Below, piece by piece: positions 1 through 7,877 of a stretch of 64,000 nucleotides of DNA. A model generated the notes under the pieces. It was given only the letters and a program-made list of their open reading frames with translations. It made no database searches and had not been told where the DNA came from. The first letter of the stretch is position 1. The number at the start of each line of letters is the position of its first letter. The stretch lies in contig CBDDJS010000001.1 of NCBI GenBank assembly GCA_965229785.1, positions 7,006,001 through 7,070,000 on the forward strand, read 5' to 3'. The position numbers were made by a program, and so were the translations under genes. This DNA is from JAWPMT01 sp965229785 (GTDB taxonomy: Bacteria > Bacteroidota > Bacteroidia > Cytophagales > Cyclobacteriaceae).

Positions 1-1415
1 TCAACCGTACCAAAATCAAACCAGGCATGCGTTTCGTCCCACACCACTTCCCAGGTATCATTATGCCAGTGGTTCAGCGTGGCTGACAGTTGTGGCGCAC
101 GATCGAAGTAGAGCCTCAGTTTTCCGTTTTCCTCTTTCACTTCAATGTCTCCGTGCATAGGTGCGTCATACATTCCTGTATATTGGGCAAGCGCGAGACT
201 GGGTTTTGTGTTGGGTATGCGGGCGGCTTTCCGTGTTTCTATGGGATCATTTCCACCGGATGCTCCTTTGAGAAATTCTTGTGACCAGTCTCTTTTGTCC
301 TCCTCTATAAAATCATTGATCAGTTTCATCGTCAGGGGAAAGGTAATTCCGGACATGCTATTGGTCAGGATCACAATGCCAAGGTCTTCGTCAGGCATCA
401 GAGCTACCCTGGAATACATACCATCATATCCGCCGCTGTGGGTGACCACCATGCGTCCGAAATAGTCATACAATCCCCAGCCTAAACCGTACCCGGTGAA
501 ATGCCTTCCGGGAATGTCAGCCCGGGATTTTTCACTCAAGACAAAATTGTTGTGAGGTGTCCATAGGATATTTTGCTGGTCCCTGACGAGTATTGTATCT
601 CCTTGCCATACACCACTGTTCAGGTTCATTGTAAGCCAATTGGCCATGTCGTTAACAGAAGAGATGATACCACCGGCAGCGCCCATGTTGTCCCAGTCTA
701 CCCAGGCAATAGGCTTGTTCTTGTCATCTGCTGGCTTGTGAGGTGTTGCCACATTGTCATTCGCTTCTAGCTGGTTAACCGAGGTGATAGTCCGGTTCAT
801 ATCCAGGGGTTGAATGAATGTCTCTTCAACATACTCCGCCCAGCTTTTTCCAGTTACTGTGCGGATCACTTCGCCAGCAGTGATGAACATCAGATTAGAG
901 TAACCATAACCTGCCCGGAAAGAATAGGCCTGAGGTACATATTGAATTCTTTTGATAACCTCCTCCGCTGTGAAGTCGGATTTGTACCAAATGACATCAC
1001 CACTAAAAGTGCCTAATCCCACCCGATGACAAAGCAGGTCCCGAAGGGTAGTCTCAGAGGAGGCATACGCGTCGTACAGCTTAAAGTAAGGTAAGTAGTC
1101 TGTGACCTTATCATCCCATGAAACCTTACCTTCAGCGACTAATGTGGCCAGTGCTGAAGCTACGAAAGCTTTGGTGTTTGAAGCGATGGCGAATTGCGTA
1201 TCCGCGTTTACATCTTGGTTGCCGTTGGTCCTCAGTTGGCCAAAACCTTCGCTAAAAACCACTTCACCATCTTTGACTATGGCGACTGCCATGCCAGGTA
1301 CGCCCCAGTCCATTCTGGCTTTTTCTATGTATTGGCGGGTTTTTTTGAAATTGGGCTGGCCCTGTAGCCAAAGTACAAGGAATAAGCCAAGAACGAGTGA
1401 TGCGGTTTTCTTCAT
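1..1415 (-). CDS. Serine hydrolase, beta-lactamase/class C-like, with C-terminal accessory domain (partial)
   Basis: The gene reads leftwards and its 3' end lies outside the window; about 471 codons are present with no internal stop. It starts at ATG 1415 with a hydrophobic leader (KKTASLVLGLFLVLW), so it is exported. Penicillin-binding/class C beta-lactamase motifs are visible: S-N-T-K at residues 79-82 (nucleophile Ser and Lys), Y-S-N at 172-174, and an H-S-G-G near residue 325 matching the third motif. After the catalytic domain, the last visible ~100 residues have the beta-rich look of the DUF3471-type domain that follows many of these hydrolases. Family members are usually peptidases or esterases; the substrate cannot be read from sequence. 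It is unlinked in function to its neighbours as far as I can see. Confidence 0.9.
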   Translation of the reverse strand, partial: MKKTASLVLGLFLVLWLQGQPNFKKTRQYIEKARMDWGVPGMAVAIVKDGEVVFSEGFGQLRTNGNQDVNADTQFAIASNTKAFVASALATLVAEGKVSWDDKVTDYLPYFKLYDAYASSETTLRDLLCHRVGLGTFSGDVIWYKSDFTAEEVIKRIQYVPQAYSFRAGYGYSNLMFITAGEVIRTVTGKSWAEYVEETFIQPLDMNRTITSVNQLEANDNVATPHKPADDKNKPIAWVDWDNMGAAGGIISSVNDMANWLTMNLNSGVWQGDTILVRDQQNILWTPHNNFVLSEKSRADIPGRHFTGYGLGWGLYDYFGRMVVTHSGGYDGMYSRVALMPDEDLGIVILTNSMSGITFPLTMKLINDFIEEDKRDWSQEFLKGASGGNDPIETRKAARIPNTKPSLALAQYTGMYDAPMHGDIEVKEENGKLRLYFDRAPQLSATLNHWHNDTWEVVWDETHAWFDFGTV

Positions 1416-1602
1416 CTGTCTAAGGTTTTCAAAAGGCACGGAAAACTAAACATTTTACAATCGAACAAGAAAGCAATTCCACAGAAGGCATACAAGCCGG
1501 AAACAGGTATTAGACAGCTTTTTGAAAAAATCAGGGAGACACGCTGGCATTCGGTTGGAATATTCTTTATAATCGTTTCATAACTTTTAAATACATACGA
1601 CC

Positions 1603-1956
1603 ATGATTTTAGATGAAGCCCAAATTAACTGGATTGTTAAAGAGGTCAATAAGAAAGTGAACGTTCCTTTGCTCGGCGAGAAAGCTGAAGGAAAGCTGAT
1701 CAGAAAAGCCGTTGATCTGGTACTTGCCAAATTGGATGACGCGCTGCCTGAAGAGATAACAAAGTTCATGACTGATGCTGCAGATGGCATTGAACCAGGT
1801 GCAGATACCGCGGAAATGCAGGAAAATACCGTAGACTTCCTGAACAAGGAAATCAATCTGCCAATCCTAAACGAGAAGCAGGAAGGTGAATTGTTAGGCA
1901 AGATTGTTGGCTTATTGTTTGATGCCCTTGAAAAAGGAAAATCAGTGCCTTCATAA
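1603..1956 (+). CDS. Small hypothetical protein with internal duplication
   Basis: A 117-residue, mainly helical, acidic soluble protein without signal peptide or membrane segment. I do not recognise the family. The protein contains two copies of one unit of about 35 residues: residues 9-45 (core VNVPLLGEKAEGKLIRKAVD) and residues 75-110 (core INLPILNEKQEGELLGKIVG). Both share the pattern [IV]N[VL]P[IL]L.EK.EG.L..K followed by a hydrophobic helix ending in D-A-L. It starts at ATG 1603 about 190 bp from the divergent serine hydrolase start and ends at a clear stem-loop, so it is probably a single-gene transcript. Confidence 0.75.
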   Translation: MILDEAQINWIVKEVNKKVNVPLLGEKAEGKLIRKAVDLVLAKLDDALPEEITKFMTDAADGIEPGADTAEMQENTVDFLNKEINLPILNEKQEGELLGKIVGLLFDALEKGKSVPS

Positions 1957-1970
1957 TTGAAAAAATTCAG

Positions 1971-2048
1971 GAGGCTGTTTTAGAAAAATGATTGTCGCAT
2001 AGCATTCGTCGAATGAACAGTCAGCAATATCTAAAACAGCCTCTTTCT
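1971..2048. terminator. Stem-loop between convergent genes
   Basis: A perfect 14-bp inverted repeat (GAGGCTGTTTTAGA at 1971-1984 and its complement at 2030-2043) flanks about 45 bases that contain a smaller ATTCG-T-CGAAT hairpin. A short T-rich tail follows on the plus side (TTTCT) and an AATTTTTTC stretch on the minus side. It sits exactly between the converging ends of the 1603 and 2050 genes and probably terminates both. Confidence 0.6.
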
Positions 2049-2049
2049 A

Positions 2050-2751
2050 TTAATGATATCCGGTGGCGCGCTTCACCCGACGTATACTGGATTGGAAGCT
2101 GAAAGCGTCAAAGACCAAATGGAATTCCTCAACGTTACAAACTCTAGAGTACCCGAAAACAGCTAATTCAACTTTGGCATCATCAAATGTCAATTGCTCC
2201 ATAATGTATTGCAAGTCGTAGGCAAACAGGCTATTCTGACGAATGGCATTTTTCGCCAATTGCAGCTTGCGGCCGTCAAAAGCCTCACAGTTCATTTGAT
2301 CGACTAATCTATCTACATTGAAATAGCGAGCATCTTCACAAAAATCAACCACTTGCCCTCTGTGTGGAGGTGAATCGTGAACACGACCTCTGCGATTGCG
2401 TGTATGATCTACCCTTCCAATTGGATCCAGGTATAAACCACCCCTTCTTCCGGCAGAGCGAACAGCAAACTGATTCACTCTTCTGGGACGAATGGTCAGT
2501 ACATCGCGTGTCTCTTTGGTGCGTCTTGGTCCATAAGCGACAATACGCACACGATGATTCCCAGGTCTCAGCCGAATATTATTCACTTGATGTTGAGGAC
2601 GATAATTCACTGATCGCCCATTCACGAAGACCTTGATCTTAAAAGGTCCTTCGGCGACGAAACTAGCGCTTGACCAGCCGCGCCCGTTTCCATGGTTTGC
2701 TTGGGTTAGGCCAGGTGCTATTAATGCAAGGAAAAGTATAAGTGTTCTCAT
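2050..2751 (-). CDS. Exported DUF4476 domain protein
   Basis: A 233-residue protein when started at ATG 2751, which gives a clean signal peptide (MRTLILFLALIAPGLTQA). An upstream extension in the same frame to 2832 lacks signal character and was not used. The middle part, about residues 40-110, is Arg-rich and beta-like (a domain that resembles a PEGA-like or Ig-like fold, inferred only). The last ~85 residues match the DUF4476 pattern: F-D-G-R-K-L-Q-L-A-K, then a helix with I-M-E-Q-L-T-F-D-D-A-K and a conserved ending with DAFSFQSS. DUF4476 is frequent in Bacteroidota envelope proteins and has no assigned function. Confidence 0.8.
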   Translation of the reverse strand: MRTLILFLALIAPGLTQANHGNGRGWSSASFVAEGPFKIKVFVNGRSVNYRPQHQVNNIRLRPGNHRVRIVAYGPRRTKETRDVLTIRPRRVNQFAVRSAGRRGGLYLDPIGRVDHTRNRRGRVHDSPPHRGQVVDFCEDARYFNVDRLVDQMNCEAFDGRKLQLAKNAIRQNSLFAYDLQYIMEQLTFDDAKVELAVFGYSRVCNVEEFHLVFDAFSFQSSIRRVKRATGYH

Positions 2752-2898
2752 AACCCTTTTATTTAGATTCAACCATGCCAGATAATTTGCAATGACTGTG
2801 CCAGTTTTAGCTCCGTTGACATCTTGTGACAATTGCCCTATTAAGAAAACCCCGCTTGCCTCATGGTTCTCTCATTGAAAAAGACCTACATTCGGAGC

Positions 2899-3480
2899 AT
2901 GAAAAGTATTGCGGTCTTTTGCGGTTCGAGTATGGGGAATCATCCTGACTTTCAGGAGATCACCCAGCAATTGGGGGCGTTATTCGGTGCTCGGGGTATT
3001 CGTTTGGTTTACGGCGGGGCACAGGTCGGATTGATGGGCGTTATGGCCGATGCCACCCTTAGGGCGGGAGGAAAGGCTATTGGGGTCCTGCCCAGATTTC
3101 TTGGAGCCAAGGAGATTGCCCATCATGGTCTGAATGAGTTGATCATGGTCGACTCGATGCACGAACGCAAGCAAAAGATGAGTGAGTTGTGTGAAGGTGT
3201 TATCACGTTACCTGGAGGATTTGGCACCATGGAAGAGCTATTCGAGTTCATTACATGGGCACAGCTGGGGCTACACAAAAAGCCCATAGGACTTTTGAAT
3301 GTTGCTGGCTATTATGATGCGCTGATTCAGTTACTGGATGATATGGTGAAGTTTGAGCTACTAAAGCCGATGAACAGAGATATGTTGATCATATCAGAGA
3401 ACCCTGTTGAATTATTGCAGCTCATGAAAGATTATCAGGCTCCGGAAGTCCCAAAGTGGATCAATCCGGAGACTACCTGA
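2899..3480 (+). CDS. LOG family protein (TIGR00730-type nucleoside 5'-monophosphate phosphoribohydrolase)
   Basis: With ATG 2899 the protein has 193 residues, the normal length of this family, and begins directly with the first Rossmann strand (MKSIAVFCGSS). Diagnostic motifs are seen: GGAQVGLMG at 39-47, the R90-K91 pair after MVDSMHE, and PGGFGTMEE at 105-113, whose Glu residues are the known active site. LOG proteins split the N-glycosidic bond of nucleoside monophosphates, including cytokinin ribotides; in most bacteria the physiological role is unclear. An in-frame start at 2863 would add 12 unlikely residues. It converges with the universal stress gene to its right. Confidence 0.9.
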   Translation: MKSIAVFCGSSMGNHPDFQEITQQLGALFGARGIRLVYGGAQVGLMGVMADATLRAGGKAIGVLPRFLGAKEIAHHGLNELIMVDSMHERKQKMSELCEGVITLPGGFGTMEELFEFITWAQLGLHKKPIGLLNVAGYYDALIQLLDDMVKFELLKPMNRDMLIISENPVELLQLMKDYQAPEVPKWINPETT

Positions 3481-3523
3481 TTCGCGTATCACATTTTGTC
3501 CCGTTTAACAAGACTTTCGTTAG

Positions 3524-4381
3524 CTATTCAAAATATTTCTTATTCAGCGTCAATACCGGGATATCAAAATCCTTAGTGACATGCGTCGCCAGTGAGTCCT
3601 GGACAAATCTCCATAACCCTGATTTGGCCTCGGTCAGTAATGCAATGGCTCCGGCATTTTTGTCCTTGACATAAGTTCGTAGTGCATTTTCCACGTGATT
3701 ATTGACTAGTACCTCAACTGCTGCTTCGTTGAGTTGCATTCTTCGTTTGATGTCTTTAAGTGCCTCCAGGCTTGTCTCACTTTTCACTTCATCTGAAACC
3801 ACGGTAACCATATTGATATGTGCATTGAAATTCAGTAAGGCGTCTTTCATCTTAGTCAACGCGGCAGGTGAGTAGAATTCGTCATTCACATCGAAAGCCA
3901 CAATTATTTCTTTGATTTGATTGAAGTGTTCCTTTTTTTGGAGGCTAATGACGGGGACATCCAGATGTTCGAAGAGCTGTTCTGTATGATTTCCCGAGAA
4001 AAATTCCTGCAGGTTTTGTTCTCCAGTTGTTCCGATCACTACGGCACTCACTTCATTTTTGCGAATAAACTCCTGAATGCCATTAAGGAAGCCGCCACCA
4101 GCAAGATCCGCCTTTACCGCAACACTATCCGATTCAAACCGATCCTTGATTTCTTGTAATTTGTTTTTGTTGGACCTCATCACCTGAATGTTGAATAAGG
4201 TCTCATCTGTGGTACCTACAACGGCGGTATCCGCAGTTACCAAGGTGTTTTCTTCGTGGAGGATCTCTACAAAGTGTACCGCTTGTACGTCAGCCACAGC
4301 ATACCGGGCCAATTCAACGGCAAAATCTAAGGCGTTTTCGGAGAGTTCCGAAAAGTCAGTGGGGACTAAGATCGTATTCAT
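3524..4381 (-). CDS. Tandem-domain universal stress protein
   Basis: 285 residues made of two UspA folds, roughly residues 1-145 and 155-283. The N-terminal domain opens with the typical strand ILVPTDFSE and has an ATP-loop-like pattern G-T-T-G-(x)9-G-N-H near 117-133; the second domain begins at IKEIIVAFDVND and has a degenerate loop. Two-domain Usp proteins in Bacteroidota are cytoplasmic nucleotide binders induced by stress. It lies 19 bases downstream of the Gfo/Idh/MocA gene on the same strand and is likely the last gene of the 6511-to-3524 operon. A second two-domain Usp lies at 44057. Confidence 0.9.
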   Translation of the reverse strand: MNTILVPTDFSELSENALDFAVELARYAVADVQAVHFVEILHEENTLVTADTAVVGTTDETLFNIQVMRSNKNKLQEIKDRFESDSVAVKADLAGGGFLNGIQEFIRKNEVSAVVIGTTGEQNLQEFFSGNHTEQLFEHLDVPVISLQKKEHFNQIKEIIVAFDVNDEFYSPAALTKMKDALLNFNAHINMVTVVSDEVKSETSLEALKDIKRRMQLNEAAVEVLVNNHVENALRTYVKDKNAGAIALLTEAKSGLWRFVQDSLATHVTKDFDIPVLTLNKKYFE

Positions 4382-4400
4382 GATTTCTTGGGTTTTATGG

Positions 4401-6026
4401 TTAAGTAGGCACGGTCATGGACCCTGTACTTTGAAATTTTTCTTGATTGTGTAGCAACACTTCATCCAGGTCATACCCTGGAATCGGTACGATTTGCTGA
4501 GCGGCCTCATCCCAGAAGATGGTCCGATCCAGTTTGTAGGACAAGCCACCCATATGTGCGGTGATCGCTTCTTCAAATCCTTCCTTTATCCCACAACTGG
4601 GTTCGCCACCATTACGAATACAACTTAACCACTCTCGTAAATGCAGGAACGTGCTGTCTACACGCTTCCCATCGATATAGGTCCATAATAATCCCTTGTC
4701 AGCGAAATATTGTGACGTGGCAGAAGTAATACCATCTACTTCGGTGGCTGCTGGGTCATATTGGTAGATCGGTACATGAGGCTGGATGCGTTTGTCCTTG
4801 ATCATTTCCTGATAACGCGTAGAGCCACGGTCTCCCCAAACTGTCAGACGATTGCCCAATTCAAGTGTGCCATCATGTCCCATAAGGATGGTTGGCCTGT
4901 TGTATTGATTGCCCAGGGTGGCACTGTATACAAAGGTCATTCCTTGTTCCTTGCCTGGCGACTGACTAGACCCTGTCGAGAAATCCGGAAATTCCATGTT
5001 GACCTGCATGACATCAGGAACATTCCTCCCATCTTTATGGGTATAAATCCCCCCGGAAGCGATCACGGATTTGGGTATGCCCATGTTCAATACACAATTC
5101 AATCGGTCGTAATCGTGAGTCATGAGATCCCCTGATAATCCGGAGCCATAAGCCCACCATTTTCGCCAGCGGAAAAAGTGTTCCTTATTGAATGCTGTTT
5201 TTGGGGCGTTACCCAAAAATTGATCCCAATCGATGCTATTTGGATTGGCCTTTTCATGGATAGGGTATTGCCACGCTCCATTGTCGTCGTTGCGATTTGT
5301 ATGCGTTGATATTAATGATACATGTCCCAGTACCCCTTCATTAACGATTTCTTTGGCGGTAAGAAAACTCTGCGTTTGGCGGTGTTGGTGCCCTACGGCG
5401 AATACTGCTTCGCTATTAAGGGCAACTTCTCTCAAAACGTAGGTCTCCGCAACGGTGTGGGTCATCGGTTTTTCCACATAAACGTGAATGCCAGACCTAA
5501 GTGCGTCGATAGCGATTGGTGCATGCCAGTGATCGGGCGTAGCGATGATGATCGCATCCACGGCGCCACTCTCGATCATATCCGTATGGGTGTTGAATCG
5601 TTGGATTTTGTTGCTTTCCGTGTCAAAAGAATCCAGCGCTAATTCAGCACGATAATCAAACAGATCACAAACAGCACTTAGTTGTACATTTAGATTTTCC
5701 TGCTCCTGGAATTCTTTCAATCTGGTATCTCTGGCATTCTTCGCTGCTCTTTCTGACATAGCCGCCAGCCAGTTCTTTGTGGCAAAGCCCAATGCACGGC
5801 AAAGTTGCTGTCCTCTGATCCCAAACCCCACTATCCCTATCCTGACCGGTTGGCCACCCATTGGGCCGGTTTTGGGAGGAAGAGCTGCGTCAATATTGAG
5901 TTGTTCTAGTAGCGATGCTTTCTTTTTCTGAGAACTGTTGGCTTCAACTCCCGCAGCGGCCCAGGCGGCACCAATAAGGGGTATGCCACCGAGACCTTTT
6001 AATAAATCGCGCCTTGTCCATTTCAT
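4401..6026 (-). CDS. Tat-exported Gfo/Idh/MocA family oxidoreductase
   Basis: 541 residues. The N-terminus has a twin-arginine signal (T-R-R-D-L-L-K-G at 4-11 followed by a hydrophobic stretch), so the folded protein with bound NAD(P) is exported. The Rossmann motif G-I-V-G-F-G-I-R-G is near residues 64-72, an EKP motif (V-E-K-P-M) near 190, and a substrate-domain Asp/His pattern (GHQHRQ, then MTHDYD) follows. Family members oxidise sugars or polyols. Its start codon overlaps the stop of the DoxX gene (ATGA), showing translational coupling. A paralogue with a Tat signal is at 55634. Substrate unknown. Confidence 0.9.
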   Translation of the reverse strand: MKWTRRDLLKGLGGIPLIGAAWAAAGVEANSSQKKKASLLEQLNIDAALPPKTGPMGGQPVRIGIVGFGIRGQQLCRALGFATKNWLAAMSERAAKNARDTRLKEFQEQENLNVQLSAVCDLFDYRAELALDSFDTESNKIQRFNTHTDMIESGAVDAIIIATPDHWHAPIAIDALRSGIHVYVEKPMTHTVAETYVLREVALNSEAVFAVGHQHRQTQSFLTAKEIVNEGVLGHVSLISTHTNRNDDNGAWQYPIHEKANPNSIDWDQFLGNAPKTAFNKEHFFRWRKWWAYGSGLSGDLMTHDYDRLNCVLNMGIPKSVIASGGIYTHKDGRNVPDVMQVNMEFPDFSTGSSQSPGKEQGMTFVYSATLGNQYNRPTILMGHDGTLELGNRLTVWGDRGSTRYQEMIKDKRIQPHVPIYQYDPAATEVDGITSATSQYFADKGLLWTYIDGKRVDSTFLHLREWLSCIRNGGEPSCGIKEGFEEAITAHMGGLSYKLDRTIFWDEAAQQIVPIPGYDLDEVLLHNQEKFQSTGSMTVPT

Positions 6027-6511
6027 GATGCAGTAGATTTAACATTGACATTTGATTGAGAAAGTGCCGCGAACCCAAAGAAATGGGCCGTTGTGAATTT
6101 TGATAATACCCAGAGTGCTGTAAGCTCGATGAGATTTTTGTTGATCAACCAGTAATTTCCTTCGGCCGGCCCTTGCTCCAGCCACGGCAGAGCAGGATGC
6201 GCCAGATAATAAAAGGCCAGTAGTAACATGCCTACATAACAGCCGATTCGTTCGTAAAATCCAAGTAATAAAGTTGCCCCCACAAAGATCAGTGCACCGA
6301 TATTGAGTGTGTCAGTAATGAAAATCATGCTATCAGAAGCGAGCCAGTGGAAAAAGCCGTTCATAAAGCCATCTGCACTGAGTAAGTATCCTTTTGAGGT
6401 CGACGAAGGGTTAAAAAGTTTGACTACTCCTTCATAAGTGAAATGCCAGCCGATAAAAATCCGGAGTAAGACCATCGGCCATATGCCTTTGTGTGGGTGG
6501 ATTAAGTCCAT
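6023..6511 (-). CDS. DoxX family membrane protein
   Basis: 162 residues with four predicted membrane helices (about 12-30, 65-85, 90-110 and 130-150) and the DoxX-like start pattern LLRIFIGWHFTYEGVVKLF. DoxX proteins are small quinone-linked or redox-linked membrane proteins of uncertain activity. The gene is first in an operon with the Tat oxidoreductase (4-base overlap) and the universal stress gene; the pairing suggests it could pass electrons from the exported oxidoreductase into the membrane, which is inference only. Confidence 0.85.
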   Translation of the reverse strand: MDLIHPHKGIWPMVLLRIFIGWHFTYEGVVKLFNPSSTSKGYLLSADGFMNGFFHWLASDSMIFITDTLNIGALIFVGATLLLGFYERIGCYVGMLLLAFYYLAHPALPWLEQGPAEGNYWLINKNLIELTALWVLSKFTTAHFFGFAALSQSNVNVKSTAS

Positions 6512-6647
6512 GATTGACAGGGTTCTAAACGGATTTGAATTCCGGTGAAGTTAGTCCTGCCTTTGCCTGAGATTGCTGACTTTACTTATCTCCGAAAGTG
6601 ATCTTTGACAGCCTGGTTGTTCATTCTGCCCCTAATCGCTGATTTTC

Positions 6648-7133
6648 CTAACTCAATTGGGTCAGGATCTCACTGACCATGGCTTCAGGCGTTTGGCTGA
6701 TATCAATGGTGATCGCATTTGTGGGCATTTCCAAGGTGTCAAATTGAGACTGAAGCAGGCTGTCAGGCATAAAATGGTTTTTGCGAGCTTGCATCCGTGC
6801 TCTAATGACTTCCATCGTTCCTGCGAGATGTACCCAACGAACAGGTAGTTTTTCTGCTCTGCTTAAAGTTTCACGATAAGATTCTTTCAGGGCTGAACAA
6901 GCCAAAATCGCTCCGGTATCTGACCATTCTTCCAGTTTATCCGAAAGCAATTGTAGCCAGGGTTCCCGATCGTGATCATTCAGAGGTATTCCTTGCTGCA
7001 TTTTTTGCACATTGGCTTCAGGATGAAAATCATCCGCATCGTAAAAAGGCAAGGCCAGTTTTTCGGAGAGCAGTTCACCGATGGTACTTTTTCCGGTACC
7101 AGAGACACCCATGATAACAATCAATTGAGACAT
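6648..7133 (-). CDS. gntK: Gluconokinase
   Basis: 161 residues, full length for the bacterial gluconokinase family. It has the P-loop G-V-S-G-T-G-K-S at 9-16, the family hallmark FYDADDFHP at about 31-39, the PLNDHDREPWL stretch at about 51-61, ACSALK near 81-86 and the lid region RMQARKNHFMP. It phosphorylates gluconate to 6-phosphogluconate for the pentose phosphate or Entner-Doudoroff route. It stands 137 bp upstream of the DoxX start on the same strand, so a shared transcript with the sugar-oxidoreductase operon is possible but not shown. No gluconate permease is near. Confidence 0.92.
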   Translation of the reverse strand: MSQLIVIMGVSGTGKSTIGELLSEKLALPFYDADDFHPEANVQKMQQGIPLNDHDREPWLQLLSDKLEEWSDTGAILACSALKESYRETLSRAEKLPVRWVHLAGTMEVIRARMQARKNHFMPDSLLQSQFDTLEMPTNAITIDISQTPEAMVSEILTQLS

Positions 7134-7188
7134 GAAATAAAGATTGAAGCCAGAAGGAAAATTAACAAAATCCTGTATTTCAAAGTGG

Positions 7189-7782
7189 TTATTTGAACAT
7201 CAGGTAGAGGAAGTAAGGCAATACGCCTAATACACCTACTTCATACAATTTCAGGTTTTCTTTTACAATGACAAAAATGCTAAGCAATACTAGTAAAATA
7301 TGCGTGATGTTGGTGAGGAGCAACCCATCTTCAAACATCATTGAAGAATTGATCACCGCCAGAAGAGAGAGGTCATGAATAGCCATCACCGTGGCAATGT
7401 TGATCATGGTCGCCTGAATCAGCAGAAATATGAAAAGCACCAGAAACAACCTGAGCCTTTTTTGAAAAAACGTCCTGTAATCCACGGCATATTTCTGATC
7501 CGGGAAAAGAATAACGCCCACAAAAAAGAAGAGCGAAGGAGTCAGGATCACGATGAATAAGAAACTACTGTAATTGGTGACCAGCTCGAAACCGGGATTA
7601 TTCAATCCTATGTAATAGCGCTGTGTAAAACCTACAAAAAGGTAAATTGTGGTCATCAAGTGTGCCCAGTAATTTTTGTTGCCTTTTGTTTTGATCATGT
7701 AATACCATCCTTGCAGAAATCGTGCAGTTACCAGCCCATAAATGATGGATTCAAAAACATGGAAGTATTCAACTTTTGACAT
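7189..7782 (-). CDS. Hypothetical multi-span membrane protein
   Basis: 197 residues from ATG 7782; a TTG 15 bases earlier is in frame but the ATG is preferred. About six hydrophobic helices, with two short charged loops (KTKGNKNYW and PDQKYAVDYRTFFQKRLR). I do not recognise a family, and there are no Cys, His or other catalytic-looking clusters. It lies 55 bp upstream of gntK on the same strand and is divergent from the DNA ligase at 7878, with only about 95 bp between the start codons, so both promoters must sit in that gap. Confidence 0.7.
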   Translation of the reverse strand: MSKVEYFHVFESIIYGLVTARFLQGWYYMIKTKGNKNYWAHLMTTIYLFVGFTQRYYIGLNNPGFELVTNYSSFLFIVILTPSLFFFVGVILFPDQKYAVDYRTFFQKRLRLFLVLFIFLLIQATMINIATVMAIHDLSLLAVINSSMMFEDGLLLTNITHILLVLLSIFVIVKENLKLYEVGVLGVLPYFLYLMFK

Positions 7783-7877
7783 AAAAAGGCGCTTCAATAC
7801 CTAAATTAGGAAGAATTCCACATAAGCGTTCAGGAAGCTACACATAACCATTGCTTGCTGATCAGGATTATGCATAT

